A DNA stretch of 64,000 bases from Liopterus haemorrhoidalis (taxonomy: Eukaryota; Arthropoda; Insecta; Coleoptera; Dytiscidae): the NCBI GenBank assembly GCA_963971575.1, contig OZ020622.1:5370279-5434278 (forward strand). The letters are read 5' to 3'. This document shows positions 33,500 through 44,636 of this stretch, piece after piece. The notes beneath the pieces were generated by a model that searched no databases, was not told the origin of the DNA, and saw only the letters and a program-made list of their open reading frames with translations. The translations under genes were made by a program, and so were the position numbers. The number at the start of each line of letters is the position of its first letter. The first letter of the stretch is position 1.

Positions 33500-34450
33500 A
33501 GAGCGACATACAAAGACCGTCTAAACGCCGCTTTACGCGGAAAAATCTTACATATCTTTATGGTTGTATATAAATAATAATAATGACATGCAAAAGTATT
33601 CAGTATAAAATTTTAACTGCAAAATTCTTATGGTACAAGATAAACATATATATTTAATAACCATTACGTGGGATTATATCGTTTTCACAAAAAAATACGC
33701 ACTACTGAAATTTTCTTTACTGTAAACAAATTTTATATTCATATTTAAATAAATGAGTGCGCAATGTTTGTTATTTATTCATGACGTCATCTAAAAGGAC
33801 ATAGAAAGTGTGATTATTAATTAGTACTTAGAATTCGATCGTCGAAGCTAAGAAAATGGCGAATAATGTGTAAATTGTTTTGTAGATCTAGGCCAGTGGT
33901 ACTCAATCATTTTCTACTTAAGAGCACAGTGGTGTCACCCTAATTTATGAATAACCGGTTTGCATAGTGAGGTAAGAGGGCATGGGTGGATCGTGGAACT
34001 GGAAAACGATCACCGTTCAATAGTTAATCTGAATATTCAAGAAATTTATGGAAGATACTAATTATATGAAACACGTGAGTCGAGTCAGTCTTATTGAAAC
34101 GGTTGAGTCAGTTCAGCGGAACAGTCAAGGTCGTCAATAAATCAGTTCCAAGCCTTCAACTTCAGAGTATAGTTAGAAAAGTGATTGAGCTCAAGTAGAG
34201 ATACTGCGTATGTGTTACAAACTTAATTGAGGCAATTAAAATGAGGCTTAAATGCAAAATTTAATGAGGACGGTGGGAAGAAATCCTGAAAATCAATTGA
34301 GGGTAGAAATTCCCGAAAATCACTTGAGAATGTGGGTTAATAATTACAAAAATCTCTTGAGGACGAAGGGATAGAAATTTCGTGTGGGCCAGTTGATATT
34401 AAAAGTCAGGCTGCAGCAGGCCCGCGGGCCCTAGAATGGACACATTAGTA
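33500..34450. other. no gene; hAT-like left end at 33895
   Basis: CAGTGGTACTCAATCATTTT at about 33895 is a hAT-type left end preceded by ATCTAGGC. A plausible right end, GGTTGGGAACCACTG, lies at about 35362-35376, but the flanking 8-mers do not match, so pairing is unproven. TGACGTCA is at 33783-33790. Confidence 0.4.
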
Positions 34451-34454
34451 TTAA

Positions 34455-34615
34455 CCTTTATCTACCGAGCGTACAGTATACTGTACGCTAATAGTATTCG
34501 TTGTTAGCCGAGCGTACAGTTTAGTGTCCGAGGCTTGTTATTTTTATGTAACGCTTGCAAAATTAATTCCGGTCGGGAGGTAATACTATGCGAACTAAAT
34601 TACGTAAGATAAAGG
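34455..34615. mobile_element. piggyBac-like MITE, 161 bp
   Basis: TTAA flanks (34451-34454, 34616-34619) enclose ends CCTTTATCT and AGATAAAGG. TTAA duplication and CC/GG ends are the piggyBac pattern. Inside, GAGCGTACAGTATACTGTAC forms a palindrome and GAGCGTACAGT recurs near 34500. Confidence 0.65.
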
Positions 34616-34659
34616 TTAAACTTAGTTTAAATTTAAATTTATTCTCAAACATACTTATA

Positions 34660-35065
34660 CAATCTGTTCCAAACGGTTAAGCGGAACTAAATGGGATTTT
34701 CGTTCTTTTAGGTTGTCACGAGAAGGGACCTTGCTGGGGTTATTTCATTTTTCACGTTGTAATGTCAAAATTTAAAATTCCAACAATGAAACCATAGAAA
34801 CGAATGACATGTCAAAATTAAATAATTTTTTTTTACAAATTTTAATGACAAAAAAATAAATAAATGGGAAATTTGTATTAAGAATGCACAAAATATCAAA
34901 ATATAAAGAAAATGACAATTTAAAATGATATTAACCTTAACCAAAAAATGTTTATTCTAAGTATGATTTACAAAGCTTAAACAAAACAACCGAAAAGCAC
35001 GATTTAAGCGATGAAAGTAACTAGATTGCAAAATCTAGTTCCGCTTAACCGTTTGGAACAGACTG
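34660..35065. mobile_element. TA-flanked MITE (family T), copy 1
   Basis: Ends CAATCTGTTCCAAACGGTTA and, complemented, CAGTCTGTTCCAAACGGTTA, followed by AGCGGAACTA. TA at 34658-34659 and 35066-35067. 406 bp and colinear with 43146-43552. CAGT ends with TA target suggest a pogo/Tigger relative. Confidence 0.85.
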
Positions 35066-35067
35066 TA

Positions 35068-35295
35068 CCATGTGATTAAAAAGAAACTACGGTTCGCTGT
35101 GGAAAAATAAAATAATGTGTACTGCAAGCTTTTACTGTCAATTAATTAACTGTCATCACTGTTGTTGTCATAAGTTTCTATTGAAAATTCAATAGCTGTG
35201 CCTAAACGTTTGTTAATTGTTATATAAAGCTTGCAATAGACATTATTTTATTTTCCCACAGCCAACCGTTATGTAATTTCTTTTTGAACTCATGG
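35068..35295. mobile_element. TA-flanked MITE (family V), copy 1
   Basis: Ends CCATGTGATTAAAAAGAAA and, complemented, CCATGAGTTCAAAAAGAAAT, followed in both arms by ACGGTTSGCTGTGG and AAAATAAAATAATGT. TA flanks at 35066-35067 and 35296-35297. It shares its left TA with the right TA of the family T element. A 3' part recurs at 61914-62057. Confidence 0.75.
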
Positions 35296-35299
35296 TATT

Positions 35300-36040
35300 T
35301 TTGTGTCACGCATTGGTAAGCATATGCAAAAGGTTCGCCAGGCGCCATGTTGCGGGAATAGGGTTGGGAACCACTGTGCGACGCCATATTCCTTTGAAAA
35401 GGGAGATCTAACGCTCTCAGAAGCCAGAATAATAAATAAAGGTGTGGCCTAATTTGTATGACTAACAGGAATTTTTATTTGTTTATTTTGCGCATTTCTT
35501 TATCGTAAGAAAATACAGATTGAATAAATGCTATGGCTTAAGTCGCAATTTACGATTTAAGATAGAAAAAAAAAAAAATAATAATAAATAAATAAATAAA
35601 CAAAAATAGAAACTCAACAGTGTTGCCATCAAAATTACCAAAATTTATATTAAAAAGAAAAAATGTTTCTTAAAATGTTCTAATGTAAAAACCTTTCTTA
35701 CTCCTCGGAATTAAAAAACTGACTATAGTAATATTTGTATTAATGCAACCTGTAAGAAATTAGACAAAATTGTAAGAAATTATATATTTTTTTTAAATAA
35801 GAGCTGCACTTTTCCCAGCTAAGCGCCTTATGAGGCTCCATAGTCGCTGATTGCCAACTCCTATTATAAAAGTAGAAATATAGGCATACACAATAGTACG
35901 GATGTTATATGGGTCACCTATATATCAGGGGTTGCTGGGAATGAATTCCTGTCAGTGGGGTACGTAAAAGGAAATTGGGGGGCAGGGCTGTCCCTATTAG
36001 CCTACAACAGCACATATAGCCAGAGCTTACCATGTTCTAC
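35300..36040. other. no gene; simple repeats
   Basis: An A-rich AATA/AAATA tract lies at 35567-35605. Possible hAT right end at 35362-35376. No coding region recognised. Confidence 0.5.
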
Positions 36041-36042
36041 TG

Positions 36043-36645
36043 CAGTGGAACCCTACCATTCGTCCGCCTCTCTACTCGTACAACTCGATATTCGTTCAAC
36101 TTATTCAAGTAAAATTCAACTCGTTATTCGTACGCTTGCCCGCTATTCGGACAGCGTGCGGTCGGCACCACGCGACAATGTTATTGACTATTTTAGAAAA
36201 ATTCTGAAAAATCGTGAAAGGCAGACAACATTGGACAGGTTTTTAGAGAAAGAATCCCAAGATTCTTCTAGTGCAAAGAGACTGAAAAAAGAAAGAACAC
36301 TAGAAAAAGAGAAAACACCTGAAGGGATGTTACCTGATGTTTTTATGGAAAGTGACTCCAATTCCAAACAGTAACATCAACATCCCTCTTCCTCCTCTCC
36401 ATATTCTACTTACGCTAACAGCTCACCTAAGTAAAAAAGAGCAGTTAAATTTTTATTTATGTATTTCATGTACAGTCCTGTATATTTATTATTTTTATAG
36501 GTTTAAATAAACGATCATCTATGGATCTAGAACTGATTAATACAATTTACATTATATCTTATGTGAAAAAATGATTCGTTATTCGTACAAATCGCCATGA
36601 ACTACCTTCTGGAACGAATTGTGTACGAATGGCGGGGTTCCACTG
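36043..36645 (+). mobile_element. Tigger/pogo-like deletion derivative
   Basis: Ends CAGTGGAACCCTACCATTCG and, complemented, CAGTGGAACCCCGCCATTCG; repeated TTCGTACA/TTATTCGTACG motifs lie beneath both termini. TA follows the right end; the left flank is TACTG, so the duplication is not clean. It carries the C-terminal end of a transposase gene and a poly(A) signal context. Confidence 0.8.
36174..36374 (+). pseudogene. Tigger/CENP-B-like transposase, C-terminal remnant
   Basis: The frame reads DNVIDYFRKILKNRERQTTL, DRFLEKE, a charged linker, then PEGMLPDVFMESDSNSKQ and stop. The QTTLDRFL motif and acidic tail are typical of the C-terminus of pogo/Tigger transposases. The CENP-B-type DNA-binding part and DDE core are absent; upstream codons in the same frame are terminal-repeat sequence. 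Confidence 0.7.
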
Positions 36646-36649
36646 TATA

Positions 36650-38670
36650 TGGTAGTTATTGTATACATGATTAATATTAATCAGGAAGTCTAAACGTATT
36701 CAAAATAATTGGAAAGATAGAGTGTATTTTTTAATTTTTTTTTATATGAACCGTGTTTAACTTTCATGACATCGTTTACAGAAATAAAGCAATAGATTAA
36801 TCTGTACGGTATAAAATAGACTCTATTTTATTTTAAATTCATATTTATAGTATACAAAGTTGTTTAATGTAAATATTAGTCTCAAATTTCGGTGGTTTCT
36901 AATATTCGCCGAGTTACAACAAAGATAATGCTGAATACAAGCCGGTCTTCAGTAAACATTTAACGGTTTATCGGGGATTCTTCGCACGCCTCTTCTGTTT
37001 CCTTCGCACATATCCCGGCGGGGAATCCTCGTCTTCTCTGTCTTTGCTTTCAATACGCACTCCGCATTTGCTATACCACGTTTGTAATTATAATATTTAC
37101 GTAGCTAATAATAGTAAATAATTTTTATCAATAAAAATTTATACAGAAATTGATTCTTAACTATGACCTCAAAGGGTTAAATAATTTAAAACCGGGTAGA
37201 TTTTAATTTGGATGTTTGAATGGACTTTAAATACTATTTGGAACTTGTGAATAAAGTAGGACATTACATAATCGCGATGATATCGTCCTGGGTATCGTCT
37301 CATGCACTAAAATCATCGGGAGTAAATTTTTTTATTATCTCTTGTTAACTTAATAACTATTAAAGAAAAATCTAAACATTTCATTATATGTAAAGGAAGT
37401 TGATTTGTTATAAGTAATTTTAAATTTAATTCATGAAGTGACAGTGTATAATATGAATCATATTTCATAAGTTGTGGTTTAGATCAACCACAAATGACGA
37501 GTGTAACACGAGGAAGTTAAAATTTCCAGATGTTTTCACTGTATGTAACAGTTACTAATTACCAAACCGAATGTTACATATGGACAAACATTTTAACAAC
37601 TTGCTAACACCAGACTTGAGAGATGATGAAGCAACAGCTAATAAAAGAAATACTGTTTTAAAAAAACAGTAGTGACTGCATATACAAACAAAATTTTACC
37701 AAAGCGAAGAGAAAGAGAATTCAAACTTGAAACGAGACAGCTTCAGATTGTCGACTTGTTTTAACGTTCAAGGCAGCGTTTACAGCTAAGGAAATTAGTG
37801 CGTTATGAATAGTACGACATCTGTGTGTCTTTAAACCAACCACGGTGACTTCGTAAAATGTTAACTAAGGGCTTCGTGTGTCGAAACCGCCGGTTTTCGA
37901 CCTCTGGTCTAAATGGTGCATAATAATTAACACAATTGTAAAGAATTTGTCATGTTTTCATTAGAAAAATTTTCTGAAGTCACATTTTTGTGACCACATA
38001 GCTAGTCACATTCTAAGAATAAATAAATTTGAATCAATGAACTTTATTGTGAAATACCAAGTCATCTCACCTTAGAATATGTTGTTGAAGATGAATTAAT
38101 CAATCATTTTAATTGACCGTTAAATGAGAATATTTATTTAATAATAAATAAAAATTAGTGATAATTGTTATTAATTATTCAAATTAAACATTAACACTGC
38201 ACTTTGGAATTGATAAAAACTGTCGAAACTAATATTAAAAAATAAATAAAAAATTAATACGCTAGGTTATGTGAACTATTATCATGCTGTTCAAATAATC
38301 GAAAGAATCTGTTAAAATTTAGTCCCCTTTAACTTTTTTTAGTTACCTAACCTAACTTTTTGTTTATATTCCAGTTAAATTTAGCTAAAAATGATAAATA
38401 AAAATAAATAAATTAGTCACATTTAAAATTCAAAAATAAATACTGTGTCACCAACAAAAAAATAATTTAAAAATACTCTTGCAGGTATATTTCAACAATT
38501 TACAAAAAATACTTGAAAATATAGAACAAAAAAGAGCCAATTTGGACCTGTTCCAAATTGTATCTATCTTTGTTCTTCTTACGTAAAGGTGTTTTTAATT
38601 TAGACAATAGAAAGAAATAGAAATGTGATGTCTTAAATTGTTCTCCAATGTAAACAATTAAAAAATATTA
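36650..38670. other. no gene recognised
   Basis: AT-rich and apparently unique. No frame of note and no repeat shared with the rest of the window. Confidence 0.5.
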
Positions 38671-38682
38671 TCATCTGGTATA

Positions 38683-38901
38683 TGACGTCACTATTTGGCA
38701 TGGAAATTTGGCGTAAAATGTTACTAATTACCATGTAATTACAATGTAGTCGAAGCAGATAAACAGCTGATCTATGACGTCACTATTAAAAAAAACAGTC
38801 CTGGGGTGGTGAAGCTCTTAGTACTCACATTCCAAATATACGAACGATATAAATACAACCGATAAACAAATTCCATTTACCATAACAATGGGATGACGTC
38901 A
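38683..38901. promoter_or_regulatory. cluster of three CRE-type TGACGTCA palindromes
   Basis: Perfect TGACGTCA octamers at 38683-38690, 38775-38782 and 38894-38901; the first two share the context ATGACGTCACTATT. The spacing (92 and 119 bp) and perfect matches in AT-rich DNA are suggestive of CREB/ATF binding, but could reflect a duplicated repeat. Function is inference only. Confidence 0.35.
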
Positions 38902-39193
38902 CAGTTGAAAAACCTCTCGTTGCCACTTCGCTAATTGTCAAAAAAGTTAGGTTATATCGAACTACTTCTAAAAAGATATTGAAAACCCTATTTTTTATTT
39001 AATTTCCTATGGAGGAAAGGTTTTAATGTGAATTATGTTTCAGAGCAGTTCTTTCCAACCGATTTGTCGCGAAATTTATGGTTTAAATTATATTAATTGT
39101 GTAATGTAGTACTAAATAAAATAAAATGAAAATGTCATTGTATAAGAATAATCTGAAATAATTGTGTTTCTTTCTTTTTCGGGCTATTGAACA

Positions 39194-39426
39194 GCTTCAT
39201 CTCTCGATTGTTGTGCAGCGATTTTATTCACTTTAAAAATGCTGGATACGGTATTTGTGCTCGTTGCTCAACACTTGTTCAAGTTATTCTAGCTGCCTTT
39301 ACTTTCATCTTTACTTTGAGGCAACATTCTCCCAATGACTTGAACGTTGTTGACTCGGTCGACCCAGAAGATTTTGAGTATACGTCTGTAGATCCATATT
39401 TTAAAAGCTTGGACTTTACAAAATGA
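39194..39426 (+). CDS. candidate terminal exon of an unrecognised gene
   Basis: A pyrimidine-rich TTTCTTTCTTTTTC tract and CAG end at 39193, an acceptor-like context. The open frame then includes LVQVILAAFTFIFTLRQ, a hydrophobic possible membrane segment, and VDSVDPEDFEYTSVDPYF, an acidic tail, before TGA at 39424. AATAAA lies at 39496-39501, about 70 bp on. Base composition is more balanced than the surroundings. I do not recognise the family. It could be the last exon of a nested gene, a transposon gene end, or a retrocopy fragment. Confidence 0.35.
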
Positions 39427-39495
39427 TTGTCATTCTTACAATTTTTTTAATATTTAAATTAATACTATTCTGCAATTATTTTTGTGCCAATATTA

Positions 39496-39501
39496 AATAA
39501 A
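39496..39501 (+). terminator. candidate polyadenylation signal
   Basis: AATAAA 70 bp downstream of the stop codon at 39424-39426; meaningful only if the ORF before it is an exon. Confidence 0.3.
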
Positions 39502-39976
39502 CTCAAAAATAATTTCGATTTCAAATCAAGTGCTTACCAACCATTTTCTCCTGCAATCACAGTCATTGGTTTGTCATCTATAGTGTAGGTCTTATGTTTT
39601 TTTGGGTACCTTCAGCTTATAGACGAGCCCCTTAAATGTGGTCAATAAATCATAAAATCGACATTTTAACTGGGAAAATTTCCAGTAGCAATATATAAAG
39701 TCACGATTTTATATTAGTGTCGTGTGTAATTAATTATTCATAAATTGTAAACATGGAATTATGTTGAGAAATCATTTAGTTTTTTACTAAATATTGTAAT
39801 TTACAGACCCCCCAGAAACTTTTTGAAATACACAAAATTTAAAAACATTGGCGTAGTATAGAATCAACTAGCAATAAGGTTATGCAGTATTGATTTAGTA
39901 CCAGAGATCTAGATATAATGAACTTACACGAATTCCAAATAGAAGATAGAAAATAATATATATATATTTTTTTTTT

Positions 39977-40470
39977 TGGGAAGAGGAAAAAGTCACAAGG
40001 ACTCAAGTCAGGCGAATAAGGAGGCTGAGGAGCCACAGGAATGTTTTTACTGACTAAAAACTCGTTTATTAAAATTGCTGTGTGACAAAGCGCATTTTTC
40101 CATCCCCAATTCATTGGTCAAAATCTGATGAACGGTAGTGTGAGTCAAATTCAACTCTTCCCCGATCATTCTGAATGTCAACCGACGATCTGAACGCACA
40201 AGATTCTGTTGACATTTTCATTGGTTCTTGAAGATGAAAGCCTTCCGCTGTGTGATTCATCTTCAATCAACTGTCTTCTGAAAATGCCTTAAACCACCAA
40301 AAAAACCTGGGTTCTTGACAAAACACTGTCTCCGTAGGTCTGCTGAAGTTTTGCAAAAGTTTTCGTTGCACTGTGCCCAAGTCTGAAATAAAACCTGATA
40401 GCACACCGTTGCTCGAAATGAATGTCACTCATTTCTAGAACGCACTAGAAAAAACTGTTTCACGAAAAAA
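39977..40470 (-). pseudogene. mariner transposase relic (M1 copy 3)
   Basis: On the minus strand from about 40470: N-terminal half with stops and small shifts, then NALCHTAILINEFLVSKNIPV and PPYSPDLSPCDFFLFP, truncated at a T-run near 39976. It shares the internal deletion junction of copy 2 (28718). The third catalytic Asp remains; the first is deleted and the second altered. 3' terminus missing. Confidence 0.8.
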
Positions 40471-40479
40471 ATCCCTACG

Positions 40480-41140
40480 GACATCATAATTACGTTTTTC
40501 GATGTTTTGGGTTAAGTGCCGTTTTGGACAAAAGCTTCCTTCAAATCCATTAATTTCTTCCTGTCTATTGTTGTTCGGGACCATGGTTATCAAGTGATTT
40601 CGTACTCCCCCCGTCTTCATTTGATTTAATCTATTTTTGTCAAATGGAATCCAATAGATTATTTTATTTATTCCATACGTTGCATGCAACGTAGTATGTA
40701 CCTACCTATCTAAACAATAAGCAACAAGTCATATTACATTTTGTCATCATTTAAAAATGTTGGCTAACACAAAGGAGTCAGAGATAAACTGTCACAAGAA
40801 TAGGTAGCATATCTAAAAGCATCTTTAGAGACAGGGCTTGGCAAGTGGGTTCGGCATCTGCATCATTCTAACGTATTATTAAGGTGCGATCATTTTCTGA
40901 TTACGTTTAATTTAACTTATACTTTAAATGTTAAAGTTTAATATATCGGTGAAGTAATAGACGAAATAATATTACCCCAGATCATACGTAAGAATAACTA
41001 CTGAATCATTGGTTTAAATACTGATATTAAACTATTGCGACTACTTTATAAAATTCTTATCTATAAAATACAGAAACGCATGTTTTTTTCTATTTTTCTG
41101 GTTTAGAGACACGTGGTGAAACAAGATATTGGATACCAAT
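40480..41140. other. no gene recognised
   Basis: Minus frame 40435-40689 partly overlaps the mariner relic and has no domain. The rest is AT-rich. Confidence 0.45.
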
Positions 41141-41149
41141 GCTCTAGAT

Positions 41150-41311
41150 CAGAGTTTCACAAACTTTTTGAGTCATGGAGCACTTTTTACGAGAAGAATT
41201 CGTCGGGGAGCACTATCATTGCTATATATATTAACACTAGTAGATCGCGGAGTACTAGTAGACGCTCGCTGAGCACCAAGTGCTCTACGGAGCACAGTTT
41301 GGTAAACTCTG
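41150..41311. mobile_element. hAT MITE, 162 bp, perfect 8-bp duplication
   Basis: Ends CAGAGTTTCACAAACT and AGTTTGGTAAACTCTG; CTCTAGAT at 41142-41149 and 41312-41319 is a perfect duplication and fits the hAT target preference nTCTAGAn. GAGCACT and its complement are repeated inside. A second hAT-like end (CAGGCATGTGCAACTTG) begins right after the right CTCTAGAT at 41320, its partner not found. Confidence 0.85.
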
Positions 41312-41449
41312 CTCTAGATCAGGCATGTGCAACTTGTGTATTCCCTTGTAGGCCTAAAAATTTTTATTAAAGCGAAACTAGTTGCCAGTTTCATATTTAT
41401 TTAATTTCACTTACTACTCGGACCACCAGAAATTAATGCATCATTTTCA

Positions 41450-42193
41450 TGGTAGTGTCAAAGGCGCGACAGGGGTGAGAGGCGTGGTGTTATATTTACA
41501 AGTTCGAATTTCATGGTGGGGTTGGACGCGTGATAGGTGCGCGTTTTCGGTTTTGACAACATTTGTATCTAACACAAATCTAACCTAAAAGTTTATACAA
41601 GGATTTGGAGTAAACGGTTATTCAATTTCATTAAATATGTCTTCAAATCGAAGGAGACGTCTAGCTCTTTTTTATGCATATTTAGACTTATTGCAATATG
41701 AAGAAAAGCGATGGTGGGTACGTCCCATATATACATAGAAACAGAAGGCAAAAGGGAGATTATTTTAACTTGTTTCAAAAAAATGAGACACAAAAAACAC
41801 AGACAGTTACTTCAATTACAAGAAAAGAATTTAATAAGCAATCTTATTTACTTGACATCACAGTTTAGAATGAAGATTCTGTAGGCCTCTGCTTGGGGGT
41901 GTATTATTAGTATACCCACTGCATGACATTTCTGCAGACCAGATATTTGAAACCGAATCCATAATAATAAACTTTATGACTGCCGACAACATTGTAAAAG
42001 TCGCTATTTCGCTACATCAATTTACGTTTTTTTAATTTTTTTTAGGAAATTAATATAAGTGTCTCGCTAAAGATCTCACCATTCCGAAAAAATATATCTG
42101 TTTCTATGGTTTCGACGGTGCGGCCAGCGCTAGAGTTGAAATTTTTGAACTTGCGATACCGCACTTGTAACACCGCGCCTACGACACCATGGT
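41450..42193. repeat. diverged inverted repeat pair
   Basis: CATGGTAGTGTCAAAGGCGC at the left and, complemented, CATGGTGTCGTAGGCGCGG at the right, each followed by GGTGTTA and CAAGTTC further in, form arms of roughly 60 bp with many mismatches. Possibly an old TIR element; no target duplication identified. Confidence 0.3.
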
Positions 42194-42194
42194 A

Positions 42195-42920
42195 CGGGTT
42201 TTTTTCAAAATAGAACGATCCTATTGGTTGTATTTCTTGTTTTACGCTTCCAACACCAGTATGAAAATGATACATAATCGTTGGCATCTCTAGTTCTACA
42301 TCCGTTGCTTAGCAACGAAGCAACTGTACGAATTCAGGCTTCTGCGCAAGAGACGTCACTGGATAGTTTTCGTGGCAAGAGCACTCTACAGATGAGTAGC
42401 TTTCATGGTACGCGTTTCTTTTTATTTTTTGATACGTCTGTTCTTTGAATATATCTGAGTACAAAGATGAGATGAACAAAGCTACAAAAAAATTGTGGGT
42501 GGTACAACATAATATTTTAATTAACAACATTGATTAATTTTTCTGTTTTTCTTAATATGCTAATGAGTTAACCAACTGTATTACATAATTAGTTTTCAAT
42601 TTATTAATTTAACAGCGCTGTCATTTTTTTTGTTTCCTTTTGAAATGTTATTTATAGTTAAAGGAAATGTTGTTTTTGTCATTATTTTTGTGGAAAATTC
42701 TCGATGCAGTAATTTAAGGTGTGTCTAATGTATTTAAGTTTGAAAGTAAAATTACACGGTAGCATCTTTGATGTTTTCTTATAAACTAGTAATTAAGTTT
42801 TGTATATCTATTGTTTAAATTATGAAATCTAAATTTAAATTATATTGGCACTGGTTTTAAGTAGATATAGATTTTATGACCTGCACAATGAATACTTTGT
42901 TGGCAAGACAAGGATTATTA
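42195..42920. other. no gene recognised
   Basis: A CpG-richer patch near 42290-42420 contains GTTGCTTAGCAACGAAGCAAC, an RFX/X-box-like palindrome (GTTGCTTAGCAAC). The rest is AT-rich. Confidence 0.4.
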
Positions 42921-43145
42921 TACAGTCGATTCCGCTTAATTGGGACACATCGGGACTTAGGCATTTTGGCCCAATTAAGAGGCTGCCCCAATTAAGCCAA
43001 TTTCACATAAAATTAAACTATGCATATTTTTCTTTCAATAATTTTATTTTATAAACTCTTGGACAAAACTATAAATTACATATAACCAAAAAATATAAAC
43101 TTTTAAGAAAAAATAATAATAAATTCCAAAATAAAATAATAAATA

Positions 43146-43552
43146 CAGTCTGTTCCAAACGGTTAGGCGGAACTAAATGGGAATTTCGTTCTTTTAGGTT
43201 GTCACGAGAAGGGACCTTGCTTGGGTTATTTCATTTTTCACGTTGGAATGTCAAAATTTAAAATTCCAACAAAGATACCATGGAAACGAACGACATATGT
43301 CAAAATTAAATTATTTTATTTACATATTTTAATGACAAAAAAATAAATAAATGGGAAATTTGTATTAAGAATGACACAAAAAATCTAAATATAAAGAAAA
43401 TGATATTTTAAAATTATATTAACCTTAACCAAAAAATGTTTATTGTAAGTAGGATTTACAAAGCTTAAACAAAACGGCCGAAAAGCACTATTTAAACGAT
43501 GAAAGTAACTAGATTCCAAAATCTAGTTCCGCCTAACCGTTTGGAACAGACT
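43146..43552. mobile_element. TA-flanked MITE (family T), copy 2, nested in Tigger
   Basis: Ends CAGTCTGTTCCAAACGGTTA and TAACCGTTTGGAACAGACT, flanked by TA at 43144-43145 and 43553-43554 (one terminal base lost at the right). Highly similar throughout to 34660-35065, including TTGTCACGAGAAGGGACCTT. Younger than the host Tigger element. Confidence 0.85.
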
Positions 43553-43571
43553 TAGGTACATACAATTTAAT

Positions 43572-43705
43572 TCAATGCAAAAATGCGTCAAATGTAGTCT
43601 GTCTTTTGTTTTTGTAACATTTCACTTCTACAAAATCAGCACAGGTATTCAGTGCGGATATAGGGCTCCCTTCATTTCCTTCCTGCATAAAATAACGCTG
43701 TAATA
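43572..43705 (-). pseudogene. Tigger transposase C-terminal remnant
   Basis: Minus frame ends MQEGNEGSPISALNTCADF, VEVKCYKNKRQTTFDAFLH and stop. KRQTTFDAFL corresponds to the QTTLDRFL tail of the 36174 relic and to pogo/Tigger C-termini. Upstream residues in the same frame are not recognisable; DNA-binding and catalytic parts are gone. Confidence 0.65.
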
Positions 43706-43899
43706 TTAAATTCTTTGTACATTTTCTTGAGAATATGTGTAACATAATATGTACTGTGATCTTAACTATCCCAATTAAGCGGAATGTTGTCCCAATTAAG
43801 CATGTAAATTTACTGTTGGTTCTTTGGTTTGGTTTCTGTTCTTTGAGATTTGGCCCAAATAAGCGGCTGCCCAAATTAAGCGGAATCATCTGTATTAAA

Positions 43900-44630
43900 A
43901 AAAAAAAATGAAAATTTGTAACTCAAAAATAGTAAGAGTAAGGCCCACGCGGATTGGATTTTTGAAATCCTTATGCTTCAGTTAATCTACGAAAAACAAC
44001 AGAATTTTTTTAAATGATCTTAACTTTTTTTGTCATTCTAAGCTGTGAAAATACGTCTGTTTTAACAGCGTCCAGAAGGATGTTTATATTATTAAAGATT
44101 TGTCAGAAGTCTGCTTGGATAAATGTGGTCATAGGCATATGTTTTAAAAATATGCCAGATACGTTTAGATGTTTTATTTGTCATGTTTTTGCCATTTGGC
44201 AGACATTTTGAAAGCATTCTGAGGCAATGTGTAAGAGAAAATTATTCGGTGCCTTATTTCTGTTTTATTTATCATCATTTAAATCAGTGCTTTAAAAATC
44301 GTTTCGTGACACATCGGTGTTTATATACGAGGGGCGGTTTATATACACAACTTTTTCGGCAAAACTCATTTTATTTAACAAGTAAAAGTTATTAAACAAG
44401 TATCACCATATTCGATTTATTCATTTTTGTAAAAAGGCAAAAGTTGTTCGCTTTCAGTGACTGCCAAACACAATCAAAATGATGCAGGTGGTTGAAAATT
44501 ATACAGTTGTTATTTGGAGGTTAGGATTTACAAAAAACAACATTGATTTGATACTGGTGGCGTCATCTCTTGCCTAGGCCGATTACTTTTCAACCGCCGC
44601 ATTATGTAGGTATAAATAAATTTTCAAAAA
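43900..44630. other. no gene; mariner-like terminus at 44327
   Basis: TACGAGGGGCGGTTTATATA begins at about 44327 and resembles mariner/Tc1 termini (TA then CGAGGG). The matching end was not found. It may belong to the relic at 45681-45730, since X copy E lies between them. Confidence 0.4.
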
Positions 44631-44636
44631 TTGTTC

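Larger units (their letters stand above)
42923..43892 (-). mobile_element. Tigger/pogo-like element, deleted, with nested MITE
   Basis: Ends CAGTCGATTCCGCTTAATTG and, complemented, CAGATGATTCCGCTTAATTT, flanked by TA (42921-42922, 43893-43894). CCCAATTAAG motifs repeat beneath both ends. A family T MITE is inserted at 43146-43552. The element proper is about 560 bp once this is removed. Confidence 0.85.

Noticed and set aside
33895..35376. hAT element bounded by CAGTGGTACTCAATC and GGTTGGGAACCACTG
   Set aside because: The termini are plausible but the 8-bp flanks differ, so the pairing was not accepted as a feature.
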